The notes under the pieces are model-generated. The model saw nothing but the letters and a program-made list of their open reading frames with translations. It had not been told where the DNA came from and searched no databases. Below are positions 37,057 to 49,600 of a stretch of DNA of 64,000 bases, piece after piece (the first letter of the stretch is position 1; each line of letters opens with the position of its first letter). Origin of the DNA: Varroa destructor (lineage: Eukaryota; Arthropoda; Arachnida; Mesostigmata; Varroidae); NCBI RefSeq assembly GCF_002443255.2, contig NW_019211455.1, positions 41,600,837-41,664,836 on the forward strand, written 5' to 3'. The position numbers and the translations under genes are program-made.

Positions 37057-40000
37057 TTAAAGGCTACTGGCCACGCAGCCTGCCACACGGCATTACTAGG
37101 AGAAGAATTGAATTGAAAAAGATATTGAAATCGAGCAATATACAATCTTCGGCCGGTAAATAATGAGCAAAACGTCATCGCGATTAACGGTTGATACTAT
37201 CCCGTTGGCAACAATCGTATGGTGTTTCTCACATGTCAGTTTTCATACGGAGGCCCGGCGGTGGCTAATGGCCAGATCAAACTATTAATAAATTTGTTTT
37301 TATCCGTATGAGAGAGCCTCACGCACTTTAAATTAAAAGTTCATCCGTATATATACGTTTTTCCGTGTGTATACAAAAGCAATGAAACGCTTTACTTTAT
37401 CGGCTCTGCTTTATTTTCTTTTCGTCTAATAGGGAAAGCAGCTTGGCGCCTAAACGACAATGTGCACGGAAATCGGAGAGGTGACCCTCGACTTCGTCAG
37501 GGACACGAATAAGGCCGATCTCATATATTTACTGCATATAAGACATAATTTATTTTTATGTCTGAACTTCCGTGCACCGCGTAAGCCCCTCTGTGTTTAC
37601 TAGCTGCTGCCAAGGTGATAAAGACAAGTTTCGATACCTTAACAATTGCGATAAATATTACGCAGTAGTATTTCGTATAAGCTAGCCACTTTCAGATGGA
37701 TTAACCTTTGGGTAATGTCAGAACAACCTGAAATAGTCATAGGTAAATGAAAATAATATCTGTTGCTTATAGTGATCAAGCGAAATAGAATCAAGAGATA
37801 AAGAAACGTTGCTTCCGCCCAGGCAACATTATATCTATTATGCCGTTAGTGCAAAGTAAGAGTTTTGTCTACCTGAAATAAAAACGAATCAGTAATTTAA
37901 TTAAATTAGCAGATTACAATATAAGACAGAGAAGACAGAGACAGTAAAAAAAATACCTTTAAAAATATTTTTTATTTATTATTTCTTTAATATCGTTATA
38001 ATATTTCAGGTAAATGGCCGTTCCTTTCCCAGTGTTTCAACGGCCCAATACCTTTCCTATAATCTTTTTCGCCAAGCCATCCAGAGCTATCTATTCGACT
38101 TCACTTCCAATTATTTCATTATATATTTTTGTTTTTTCTCCACCCTATTAATTTACCCTTAGCACCAAAGAGGTCGCATGCGCGTCTATCCATCGTCAGC
38201 ACATTTGCTGTGATATCGGCTCATGCGATCAAGATTCATGAGTGTGTTTTACTAAGGACACTATCCTATCACTGTCACACTTATCACTGTCACGGATTTG
38301 TCGTTGTGGTCGCGTCGGAGCGTTTCGCGAGCTACTGCTATTCCCATTAAACCATTTAACAGCTCGACAGACATCCTCATCTCAGCTTATCATTACAATC
38401 TCGTTGCCTGTCGCTATTTTTTTTTAACTTAATTTATAAGATATCGTCGATTCTGCCCCTCAGCAGCAGTATTACAATGTCCTTTAACTAACCGCCTGCA
38501 GCCACGGGACCTCATGAATGAGGGAGACAGCAGGCAGATCACCATGCACGTTTTTATGCACTTAGAAACCGTATATTCATATATAGCTATATATAACCTA
38601 GCTAAATATTTCAACTTTTACATCTAGTACTGCCTTAGATGGCATTGACCTAAAAAGTCGGTGTTTAACCCCAAATGAAGATTACAAGTGTTCCTAACAC
38701 CAAACTAAGTTTATCTAGTTGAAGTTTTGACCATCTCCATGTCGATGACTGGACAAATATATTATCAGCCTCGGTAGCAATCAGCCGCAATATAAATACC
38801 TATGTATGAATAACTATACACAATACAATCTCATTGTCAGGTGGAACGTATCCTAGAAGCATGCTTTAACAAAATGATTGTCTCCGAGTGTTTCCGCAAG
38901 GCAGAAAGATTTCTTACGCACAACGGCGCCTAATGAAGACGATCTGATGACTGGGCTAAGATTGTCACCCTTATTCCAATTTCCTTCAGAGTTACGCCAG
39001 TCTAACGTGAACAATACATAAGACATGCGAGCAAGCTCTCTTGTATTTCTAAGTAGTTTTATAGTAGTAACAGTGAAGTTTGAGTCACTTGTTCAACGCC
39101 TATTAATTGCTCTTTCCAATTTACCGTTTCATCAGTTCTGACTTGACTGTGGTAAGTATCGCATTATCTGTATCTACATGCTATAATTTGTTTAGGGGGT
39201 TATTTATAGAAACAAATTGTTTGTAGATTCGTGGGATGAACCAATAGGTTATGTTAAGTACCAACATCAGCGATCGAAGTGTTAAATGAAGAGTCGGGTT
39301 AATTCAGAATAATGCCCAAAACACAGCCTTACAGCAAGTAGGCTTTGCCCGTTCTAATCGAGCATCCATTGTCTCAACACAGACTGCAACCAAATGTCCT
39401 CTGATGACAATTACAAGAATTGTAGCTGTTATATGTGTTCGAGCTAAGCAAGCTGAATACCCTCTAGGAATCTACGGACCAACAAACTCTAATATTTCAA
39501 GATTCGTCTTTTTCTTACACAATAATATCTTGTGCTGTTTTTTTTTATCATTCGTTAACAATCTAATCAGTGGTCATAAACCGTTTATTGGCGACTTTAT
39601 AAGCCTCTTTTAACAACAACAAAAATAACGATTGTATGTGCCAAACAACTCCATATGAACAGCTAGTCTGCGAACTAGGGTTAATTTTCCGACAATAAAA
39701 TTTGCCATCTTGGCTTGAAACCACGAAGCGGCTTCATAGACAAAGACCGACTATGTAATTATTAATCATTTTGCTACACTTGTTAAAATACGGTTTTAAA
39801 CTCCGTTTAAATCACAAGACATTCGAAAAAGCACGTTTAATTTTTTACAATCATCTCCCTATAGATAGACAAAGCAAATATATATTTCTAGACTTGCGTA
39901 GCTGCACTGTTCTTCCGGCGGAGTGATACTGAATGAAGTGGAGGGCTCTCTCGACAAACTAGATCCATACAACTAAAATTTTCATCGAATAATAACAACC

Positions 40001-42558
40001 CAAACGTTATGGCTTTCGCACATCAGAAAGATGAAAACCATCTATTCTTAGTTTAAAGCTAGTGCCTCGTGTATGTATCTGGAATAGAATTAGTAGAATT
40101 ATAACTAGGACTATTCGATCTATTAAGAGGAGCTTGGTGTTATACGTCTTGTATTAAGGTTTGCTATATTTAGACTAAATGTAGCAGTACGAGTCAATGG
40201 TATTTATAAAATATGAACGTTTTAAATATTTTATCTTAGAGACGTTAGCGAGCGCCTAGTAAAACAGACAAATTAAGGTCTGTACAGGCTTGGGTAATTC
40301 TTATTCGAGGGATCCACGATGAGTTCAAAGGTTTAAGCTAACAGATTCGTAGTATAAATCCGGGAACGGCAAAACGACAACTGCCATAATTTTGATCAGG
40401 GACAAGGTTAGCCATGTTCATTCAGGTCAATATAAACTTTGTTATGCAAAAAAACCAACATTTTTTCCAAAATTCTGTATCTTGTATTGCTTCACTTATT
40501 AATCCGTGTTCTGATACAATGTAAACTGAACTGCGGGAGTGACCGTAGTAGGATCTAGCCATAAAGAAATATTGCCTCGCACTATATTCAATGGCATTCG
40601 AGAAAAGATGCAGTAAAAGACGTACAATAATCCATATGCTCTATAGAAAAGCGTCCTCCGCCAGGTTCAACTATGTGCTACCAGCGTTATCAACGTAACA
40701 GTAGCCTAATTCAATTGATGGCCTAAGCCGGGCCCCAGTTGTTGCCAGGGCAGCACATATTCACTAATAAAATTCTAGTTGAGCCTTTAGCTCTGCAAAA
40801 ACTTGTTTGTTCAGAAACTATGGAGTTAGATTTTATTATTAGAATAAAAGAAATTGAAAAAGTTAAATAATAAGTGTTTCCACCTGTGTAAATTAGCAAA
40901 GCTATCAAGTGTGTATCAACTACAAATATACTCATTGAAAATTTAGGATTGGTTTTATGTTTACGGCCGGACGCATGCATCAGGTTATTTTGTCTTGCTT
41001 TCAAGGTTTAGTCGGGGATATAGCAATGGCAACACTAGCATATAACGCAATACTATTACTTGTACGATCTTACAATCATTAATTAAAAGAAAAGCAAACG
41101 TCGGAGCGTTCCAAATAATCGTACTAGCCGCTGCCAAGAGGAGCAGTCTAATGAAGATCGTTTTGTTGCCCGATGAGGTGAGAGGTGTTTTTGCAACACG
41201 GATGTCTAGAGCTCCTTCATTGATTCAATGGGATATTGCATATATAAGGGTATAGGAGGTACTTTTAACGTGTCGCACTTATCACGCCTGTGTCGTTCGT
41301 CTATGTTTTATATCGTTCGATTTCTGCAAGTACGGGATTTAAAAAACAGACTATTTATTGCCTGCAAACCGTTTACACACCAGTTGGAGCCATGACTCTA
41401 ACGTTAGGGTATCAATAATCTCACATCAGTATTAAAACTCCATAATACTATACAATATCCACGCTCTATGGTATAAGCGAAAATTCTGACATAAAGTTTT
41501 TACTGAGGGCGATGAATAACAAGAATGGGCATTTGGATGGGTCAAAAGTTGAGCTGCCGAGTAAGTTTACAAAAAAAAAAGATTACATCGAAACAAAACT
41601 GGGTCAAAATAGCTGTATTCGAGGGTAGAGTTTTTTCTGTATTATGAGGCGCTGGCAGATTGTTGTTACGTGAAATATATATGTGAAAATAGGCATTATC
41701 GGTAACCTTTGTGATCGGCTTCTTTAGGTGGTTATTAATTAACGTTGTAAACAATTCTATATTTACAATATTAGAGAAAGTCTCTCGTTTGTAATAGACC
41801 TTTTTATTGACTCTTTTTGTAGTGAAATATATCTAGAATAGACAATAGTATACTATTGTCTATTCTACATAAATTTTCCCTCGTCTTGAAAAAAATTTCC
41901 AACAACGTTATAACGATATTACGTGAAACAAAAAAACTAAATTTTTAAGTTTTTTTTTAAAGGCTATTGCTAAAAATTTAAGTTAAACTTTTTAACAATA
42001 CTTTATTCTTATTTATACTTTGAAGAGATTCAGAAACAACCAACCTGAAAACCTGAAAAAACAAAGGTGCTAAAAGATAATTAAAAGGCAATGAACGATA
42101 CGCAGCTTATTGGCATTTCTAAAACTACGTACTAACCAGGTCTCGATCGGTGTACGTGCACCGGGTTATATTCTCAGCCTGCATTAATTTTCCAAAATTG
42201 CTAATTCCTGCCGAACAGGTAACATAACTACAGAGCCAGAATTTGACATATTTTTTACGATTCCGACGAATCAATACGAACGAGCGTATAGATTGAGCAA
42301 ATGTCTTGTCGACGTTGTAGGACATCCAGCCGTGAGCAAGAGGAAAAATGGGCATGGCAAGCAATTACAAATTGCCATCAAAACTTCTTCTTTTTGCTCA
42401 CAAAACATGCGAATTTATTTCGACTCTGTGATCTTCCTGCTGATATGCGAAGATTGCTGAACATTGAAGAGCGTCGAAATTCGTAGCATTCATCGCCTGT
42501 AACAAGGTATTGCGACGCTGTTGGCAAATAAACGTTTTGGACGTAAAGGCTAAAAACA
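37057..42558. other. Intergenic, no gene seen
   Basis: AT-rich sequence with no supported gene. It holds a 34-bp perfect palindrome (41834-41867), listed separately. Confidence 0.45.
41834..41867. repeat. Perfect 34-bp palindrome, no spacer
   Basis: The 17-base arm tagaatagacaatagta is followed immediately by its exact reverse complement. It is AT-rich, so either strand could fold into a hairpin. Confidence 0.97.
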
Positions 42559-42629
42559 TTAATTTCGCTATGCCCTTTACAGGTCAACCAGTAAGAACGT
42601 TAATTTCGCTATGCCCTTTACAGGTCAAT
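42559..42629 (+). repeat. Two-copy direct repeat, period 41
   Basis: The 28-base block starting ttaatttcgctatgcccttt occurs at 42559 and again at 42600. Confidence 0.93.
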
Positions 42630-42644
42630 CAGAATTTTTAAGTA

Positions 42645-42750
42645 ATATTAGTAGATTCTTTTTTAGCCGTATATTAGTAGATTCTTTTTAGCCGTAGAGC
42701 AATCACCCGTATATTAGTAAATTCTTTTTAGCCGTAGAGCAATCACCTCT
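42645..42750 (+). repeat. Three-copy tandem repeat, period 26-40
   Basis: Three copies start at 42645, 42671 and 42711 with atattagta(g/a)attcttttt followed by agccgt. The last two also share agagcaatcacc. The first copy lacks that extension. Confidence 0.9.
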
Positions 42751-42908
42751 ATGTTATCTGCATTATTAGGTTTACGTTATACGAGTATGATCTATTGCTG
42801 TGCCCATTTTACACAGTTTAGCCTGTCGCGTACACATTTACTAATCATAAATAGAAACGAATCTGCCTTTTTCCTACAATAATCTTCGCAGATATAAAAT
42901 GAAGACCT

Positions 42909-42988
42909 AGAACTATCAAGTAACAGAACTATCAAGTAACAGAACTATCAAGTAACAGAACTATCAAGTAACAGAACTATCAAGTAAC
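42909..42988 (+). repeat. 16-bp minisatellite, five perfect copies
   Basis: The unit agaactatcaagtaac is repeated five times without a mismatch, so the array is young or homogenised. Confidence 0.97.
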
Positions 42989-43029
42989 TTCTTTTCACCC
43001 TGTATATCTATATATACTTGATATCGTTG

Positions 43030-44460
43030 ATTCAGATATGCTTCACCGGCTATCCGCCTGCGTTTGTCTTCGGCCATGCCTCTCTGCTGGCTTCACTATG
43101 CGACGTACGACAATGGCATCCGGTCCTATCCAGTTCCCATTCTACAGGTCTACGTCTGAACGCAACTCTCCTTGTCCTCTCGTCTGAGCAACTGCGCGAC
43201 TACTACGATGTTTTTTCAGTTTAGCCTGTCTGGCTGGTGACAGGCCCAGATATGCCGCCGTGTCCCTGATAGAACGACTCGCCTGCCGCCCGATTGAGGG
43301 AGACCCAGGCCTCCCTTTCTCAAACGAGTATGCCATCAATTCCACTATAAGCAACATTTCGGCCCACTGGTTGAGTTCAGTGAATGCTCTTTCCATCGGC
43401 TGCCGTCGCTGGCGCTGCTACTGCTGCCGCCGCCGCTCCGAAACCCGCCGTGGTGATGCTGCTGGTTGTGATGGCCACGGTGCAGCAGCAGGCTCGTCGA
43501 GAGGACAGCCACTGTGCCGGATAAGGGCTGAGGCCCCTCACGAAGCCGCTTGCCGCTGCTACGAGCCTATCTTTCCTTGAGAGCTAGCGCAGTCGAAGCA
43601 TCAGCTGGCTAACACCAACAATAACAGCTGAGACAATCGCAAATACAGGGGATATGTCATAACAAGGGCGTAAGTGGTAGTCGCAACGCAACGAAATGTT
43701 GCATTATTGCATAGCCACGACGACGCTGGAGATAGCAGCCTGAGTAGACAGCAGAGGGCATCTGGGCCTAAATACTTGCAGTTGTGACCGTCGACAACTG
43801 TGCCCTTCCCTTGGTCGGCTTGCCCTTCCATCATCTACACATCGCTGCATTGCACAGGGAGGATTCACTCCGCAAAAGAGTCAAGAGTCACGCAATGCCT
43901 TGGCGCGCTGTAGTTCCTCTGTGGTTATGCTGATGTTTATAGCAGTAATTCTTTCTGCATCTGTGGAAACGCTGCTAGCGTTGGCGCACTTCGCATAGGA
44001 GACCCACGAGCTGGATGGTTGGTCGCTGCCTTTCTCTCGAACATCGTCTTATAGAAAGCCACCATTGCGGGAAAGAGAGCAAATGCGAGCAGAGTTTCTG
44101 CGCCTGCCGTCGCTATCATCGCCTGGCTACCGAGCCCAAGAGTCGGCCGTTGGACATAGAAGCGTTTAGCTACGTTTTGCCGTGGCGGGGATTGGAGACG
44201 GATGGATGACGCTAGTTTGACGCTGCGTTGCGTTACACTGAGGTGCGCCGATCCTTCGACTGAGAAGGTGAAGATTGGTTAGTGGATGGCGGGACTCTGC
44301 CGGTGCTGTTCGCCGTTGTGCTATTGTGATCAGAGTGTATATGCACGTGTATGTGTCTATGTACGTGTACGCGGCCGTATTCTGAAGTCGCTCCTGTTCT
44401 AGCTTATAAAGCCGAAATGTTATGCGCTGCGAGCTTGAGCCGAGACAACTACTAAGGTCA
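43030..44460. other. GC-rich interval, possible gene 5' end or regulatory island
   Basis: G+C is clearly higher than in surrounding DNA, with GCN trinucleotide runs near 43400-43500. On the minus strand a frame without an ATG reads through HRGHHNQQHHHGGFRSGGGS, a His/Gln/Gly/Ser-rich composition common in arthropod regulatory proteins. Overlapping it, a minus-strand ATG at 43396 opens 84 codons that I do not recognise. Neither frame shows convincing splice junctions to another coding segment. It may be part of a gene that crosses the assembly gap. Confidence 0.25.
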
Positions 44461-45025
44461 GTCAGCCTATCGTTGTTTTAGGTAGCTCGCAGAATAAGAA
44501 GTCTCCGGACAAGCGGTAGCGAATTATTCGAATAGCGGTCAACCATGTCAATAGGAATCGCTGCCGGCTACAGGATACCGTGTGCAGATACACATAATTG
44601 GAGCGGGTTTGTGCCGAGTTATTTGGGCAGCGTTGTGCGTCTATCAGTGAACAAGAGTTTATTCTCATGTGTATGCTGACATTATTGCATTGTTAGCAGT
44701 TACACAAACAGGGGCTATTATTATTATAGGTTGAAATAGAACGTCAACACTGGCTACTTGCTCGTACTGGGTGTATGGTTCGCTATGTCCCTTTGAAGGA
44801 TGTCTCTGAGAAACAAAAACTTTATTCTAATTAATTTCTCGTTTGCTTGCGCGTGCTTTACCAACGTGCTTCAGAATATTCGAGACTAGCATCTGAGCGG
44901 AATGAAGAGAGAGGACCAAAGCTTGATCCTGTATGCGATTAGTTCCATGAAAAGGGTATGATACGATTAAGTGAATGCTGATTTTCGTAAATGGTGTCTT
45001 TTTTTTTCGTGAACGGTACGATTTT

Positions 45026-45120
45026 GAACGCCCGACTGGGACGGGGGCCGGAACCGCCATGCAAATCGCACCGTCTCGAACGTCGGCGCGACCAAAGTTG
45101 TGTCGCGACAGGTTGGTTTG
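45026..45120. promoter_or_regulatory. CpG-rich patch with an octamer motif
   Basis: A short stretch dense in CpG contains ATGCAAAT (45059-45066), the consensus octamer bound by POU-homeodomain factors. No start codon of a supported gene lies nearby, so an enhancer is as likely as a promoter. A 152-codon frame beginning at 44991 runs through it, but its translation is unlike any protein I know. Confidence 0.25.
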
Positions 45121-46298
45121 CGTTTTGTCGAATTGTTGCTTGTGTAAGAGCAGAATATGGGGATTGCTGGTTACTTCTTCCTTCTCGCGCATTTCATTAC
45201 CTTTTCGGTCTAATTCCTTTACCTTTAACGGGAACAGAAAAGACGAAGATACGAAAGTGGTCTGACGAAGTCAACCAAGTAACAACAACAGTAAATTATA
45301 AAACGAAACGTGTATCGAGAAAAGCAATTGTCAAGCAAAAGTATATTCTATTTTACCTTTATTTAGCGGTTCTGCATAGCGCTACTGTTGCCATATGCAA
45401 TATAAGGCCCACTACTGGACTAAGCGAATATGTCGTGGTGCTGATATAGTAGCTGATCGGAAAGCATTTTCTAACCGGTCATATGAAACGAAGAGGACAC
45501 CAGAAAAGGCTTGGCCAAGGACGAATGAGCTCGCATTGGAGGGGACGACGGGTAATCCGTACCGAGCGCTGAAATACCCAGAAATGGCTGGAAACTAGCA
45601 TAAAAAATAGGATGGTCAAACACGATGGCACTCTACTGCGATATAATAACTGCACGAGAACATGGCGGCACACGCACGTTTCGCAACACTGTGTTAACCG
45701 ATTCGATTCCAGGTGCCGCTTCGCAAATATGAAACCAACCGAACCCCAGAGAGATAGGGCTTTGTCAGTTCTTGTCAGGTAAGTGAACACAGGGATTCTG
45801 ACTCGTGTCCTACACATTGCCAGGGTTTACTAGGGTGCAGGGGCAACTTGTCGTATATATAGTGTGCTCTGGCGGGTGGTTATGGGAAACACTCTGGTTA
45901 GCTCTAATACTGCCACGGTCGTTGCGGCTACATGGTGACGTGCGCAGCAGATGAGTCTGCTCTGTGTTAACCCAAAAGCAAAGATATTTCCGCCCCTGAT
46001 GCAAATGAAAGATCGTTTCTAAATAGCCGATAAAAATAAGCTCTAGCGTTTTAAGTTCAAAGCCTAATTGGTCAATTGGTAGAAGCGGAACTTAAGTGCA
46101 CAACAGTGTCTACCACAGAAACATCACAGAGACTGACACGCCACGTAAACTACCAACACATTCCATTTATACCGGTAACGCTAAAATCCCTAACTTACAC
46201 TTTAGTTACAGTTAGATGTAACAGGGTTACTAGTAGTGGCACGCCGTATTGATTGCTATGCACAGGCTTCAGCTAGTAGTCGTCCGTTCGGTATTTAC

Positions 46299-46398
46299 NN
46301 NNNNNNNNNNNNNNNNNNNNNNNNNNNNNNNNNNNNNNNNNNNNNNNNNNNNNNNNNNNNNNNNNNNNNNNNNNNNNNNNNNNNNNNNNNNNNNNNNN
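46299..46398. other. Assembly gap, 100 N
   Basis: Exactly 100 undetermined bases, a conventional placeholder for a gap of unknown length. Sequence on either side may not be contiguous in the genome. Confidence 0.99.
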
Positions 46399-46576
46399 TA
46401 TATAAGGAATATGGGCAAAAAAGCCGATTTCGACAGTAGACCTCATTGTCGGCAAGACACACGGACACCACTAACGAAAACGAAAATATTACAGGTAATA
46501 ATAATGATGAACATCAACAATATCATATTCACTAAAGATACGTGAGTTGAGTGGGTTTATTAACGTATTTTTGTGA

Positions 46577-46641
46577 TAACTCAATATGTAACGTACTTGC
46601 GTGTTAATTTAAGCAGTACGTTGTGGTCCAGGTTCGAACCC
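46577..46641 (+). repeat. tRNA-like (SINE-type) element
   Basis: A perfect box B (ggttcgaaccc, 46631-46641) follows a box-A-like taactcaatatgtaacgta (46577-46595) at tRNA-like spacing. The acceptor and anticodon stems do not pair properly. It is the best-preserved of four tRNA-like pieces in the window. Confidence 0.5.
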
Positions 46642-49600
46642 GAGCACAGACATATTTCATTTTGTGCTGGGAGCCAGCCGTCTGACGGAATTGCTTAACG
46701 GCGATACCAGACGTAAAACTCAAACCATACGCTCGAACACAGCGGCTGCTTGCAGTAAACAGTCGATATTCAGACAGCTGAGCATTGCAACGCGCCTACG
46801 GTATTGATTTGTTGAGAATGTGCGGTGAACACTCGTCAGAGGCTTGGTCTGAGTCAGCAAGGAACCAGCATGGCCTCGTTCGCTGTCACCACTATTGATG
46901 AAGTACAACAACGGCAGAGCTCAGACCGGCCACGTATGAGATTCACACTTCACAAGTAATAACAGAGGTGTGATCTAATCAAGCTTCATTAGCTGTCCAA
47001 CGTTGCCGCATTGTCATTGGGCATTGTTTCAAGTGGCTGGCTGCCAGCGCGAAGCGCTTTCCAGTTTCCAAAAAAAAAAAAAAGAAACAGGTTTGGAGCT
47101 ACACTACCTGACGTGTCCCCAATTTCAGTAGGCAAATAGACGTGTTAGCACTGCATTATCTCGACGCTAGCACAACTTCTGTAGGCACTCTGCTCGCAGA
47201 TCGCCAATCATTGAGATGACGCGATCACCGAAGTGAGAGATTGACCATCAAGACCTCATTTTGTACCAATAAAACTTGACGCTGCCCTGTGAAGCTGTGT
47301 TGACGCACGTAATCAGTCAGTGAATGATCGCTCGTTTCGGCTGCGTCTACAGCGGACATAAATATTACGGCTACTGCTGTCTCTACAATAGATCCTGTAA
47401 TCTAATGCATTCGCTATATTATTCTCTATGGCCTATTGGCCACGACGGGTCAGCTGACCATCTAGCTGTTCTAGCTAGAACGATCGGCTGCTTGAACTTT
47501 GCCGCTGTTTTCGGGTCAGCGGAGGAAAGAAGAGATGGCCATAAAAAATGGTCAATCAGCATTCAGGGTAGAAAACGGTGTATGGCATCACATACTAATT
47601 TGTTTCGCGGAAGAGAACTGTATTTATTAGAAGTGAATTGTTACACGTACGTAGCTTACATATTGTACTAGGGCTTGTGGGGAAACAGCATGCACAGAAC
47701 GCACGCAGAGATGCGAGTAAGGCACGACTTTCTAAGTTGATTTTAGTATTTTTGATAGCTCCACAAACGTTTTCGTTGTAATAATGATTTAGATGTTTTG
47801 AAACAGGAAGATGACTTGTCCAGGTATAGAAATATCGTTGCTGTTATGAGTAGAGCTATTATGTATGGCTTACCTTTTGTAGGACCAATATCGAGGCCAA
47901 AGGGAAGCACGTGTGGACCAGTGTACGAATCGACTCTTGGAAAGCGTTCAGCCAGATTTAAAATTTTATGTACTAAATACTCTTAGATAGAAGATCGAAC
48001 TCAAAAGTTTATCTTTCTGAAAGTAAAATGTTCAATTTTATTTTATTTATTTATTTTTGCGCTAGCCCTTTAGAAAATTACAACAACGATTAGGCGCTAA
48101 CCGATGTCCCGAAAGAGCACCAGCTTGGCAATTTAATCGTAATGGATTCGCTGTAAGACTTCTAGAGAAGGTCACACAGTGCTGGTTATCTATGCTAAAC
48201 GGTGGGCGACTCATCCAAGTGTTCCTCGAAAACGCTGTCAAGAGCATAGCAGACGAAAAAGTAGATCAATAATTGAATTTCTTTTTCCCGCGATGGAAAA
48301 TGGGCTAGGAATAGAGAGAATTTAACAAAGCAAAGTAACTCACAAAGAACCCTATTTACCAATTAAAAATACAGGGAAAACAGTGTCATATATACATATG
48401 TATACGATCAGTAATAAAACATAAAAAGCGACACACACAAAGAAGATCTCTGTAGACTTTTGATGAGTCTCTTTTCAAAGTTTATTGGCCACGCGTACTA
48501 CTTTTTGCTCACGGGCACATCAAACTGAACCTCTTGTCTGCAGGATCCTTTTCCAAGAAATCATAACATACCTCAGCTTGACGTAGGTTCCAGGACCGTA
48601 CAAAGGTGTACGTTAAACGTTAATGAAACATAGCCTTCCCTCGAACACTTCTACGCGTTGGACTCTAATTGAGACGACTCTTTTCACCGTGAAGATGTTT
48701 TCCGTTTGCGAGACCTTCGTTGCTGCGATACTTCAGTCCCGTCATCATTAACAACAGTCGTATGCATACAGGCGCCTGCCGTACGACGTAACTACTTTTC
48801 ACAGTCAAGTTGGTCGCGTCTATTCTCATTACTGGCCAGCGCCACCCCACAACGCTAATGAATTACACGCACCGCTATTTCACAAACAACAACTCGACTT
48901 TAATAAATAGAATCGTACATGGGCCATTGTCTGTTCCATGTTCGTGCCATTGTGTCCTCGAAAAGATGTATTATTGCATGCTGCTACAAGCGGGAACCCG
49001 ATTAGTAGTCGTTGAAATGCCGCGATGGCTTCAACAGTATACTTAGCAGTATATTCAGCGCATAGCATTTGTTAGCTACTGATACCGTCTGTACTATTTG
49101 GCGACGAATGCCATAATCATATCTATTGTTTCTCTATCCAATGGGCATAGATATATTCGGCGGTCTTTCGGTGCATCTATGCCGATGTATTGCTAGCGTC
49201 TGTTGCTGGCCTGAAGCCAGCGACATCGGCGTACAGAGGCGGACGCTACGGCGGCTTCGGCTGGAAATTAATGACGCGTTCTGATGATGAATACAAACAT
49301 CGCTACTATGACGAATGTGAGCGTACGAACCATAAGTGGCCTGGTAACGCCTGACAGAAAATAGGAAACAAGTCGGTAACGGCGACAGCGTTACTATAAG
49401 CTTACCGTTGACATGACAGCGTCAAAAATGACTTGTCATCTATAACTCTTTTCATTAGATAATCCCATTTCGCCGGCGCCGCTGGGTCCCGGAACTATTA
49501 AGACAATTGTAAGCATACCTAAAAGGTGGTAGGCGGAGCAGGCGCATGTCGTAGGCCCAGCGCCAAAATAGAGAATTCGTGTGAACCAAGCGAAGTCTGA

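Noticed and set aside
36729..37178. 149-codon minus-strand ATG frame as an intact gene
   Set aside because: Only its C-terminal third resembles a known fold; the ATG-proximal part does not, and a better match in the middle lies in another frame. It is better explained as a frame running through a decayed fragment.
44991..45449. 152-codon plus-strand ATG frame, the longest in the window starting with ATG
   Set aside because: Translation looks like chance: irregular composition, no domain, no splice or promoter context, and it crosses a CpG patch that lowers stop frequency. An opposite-strand frame over the same patch is equally open.
46236..46545. Open frames spanning the run of N
   Set aside because: They are open only because undetermined codons cannot be stops.
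46577..46641. Functional tRNA gene
   Set aside because: Box B is perfect, but acceptor and anticodon stems do not pair and box A is degenerate.
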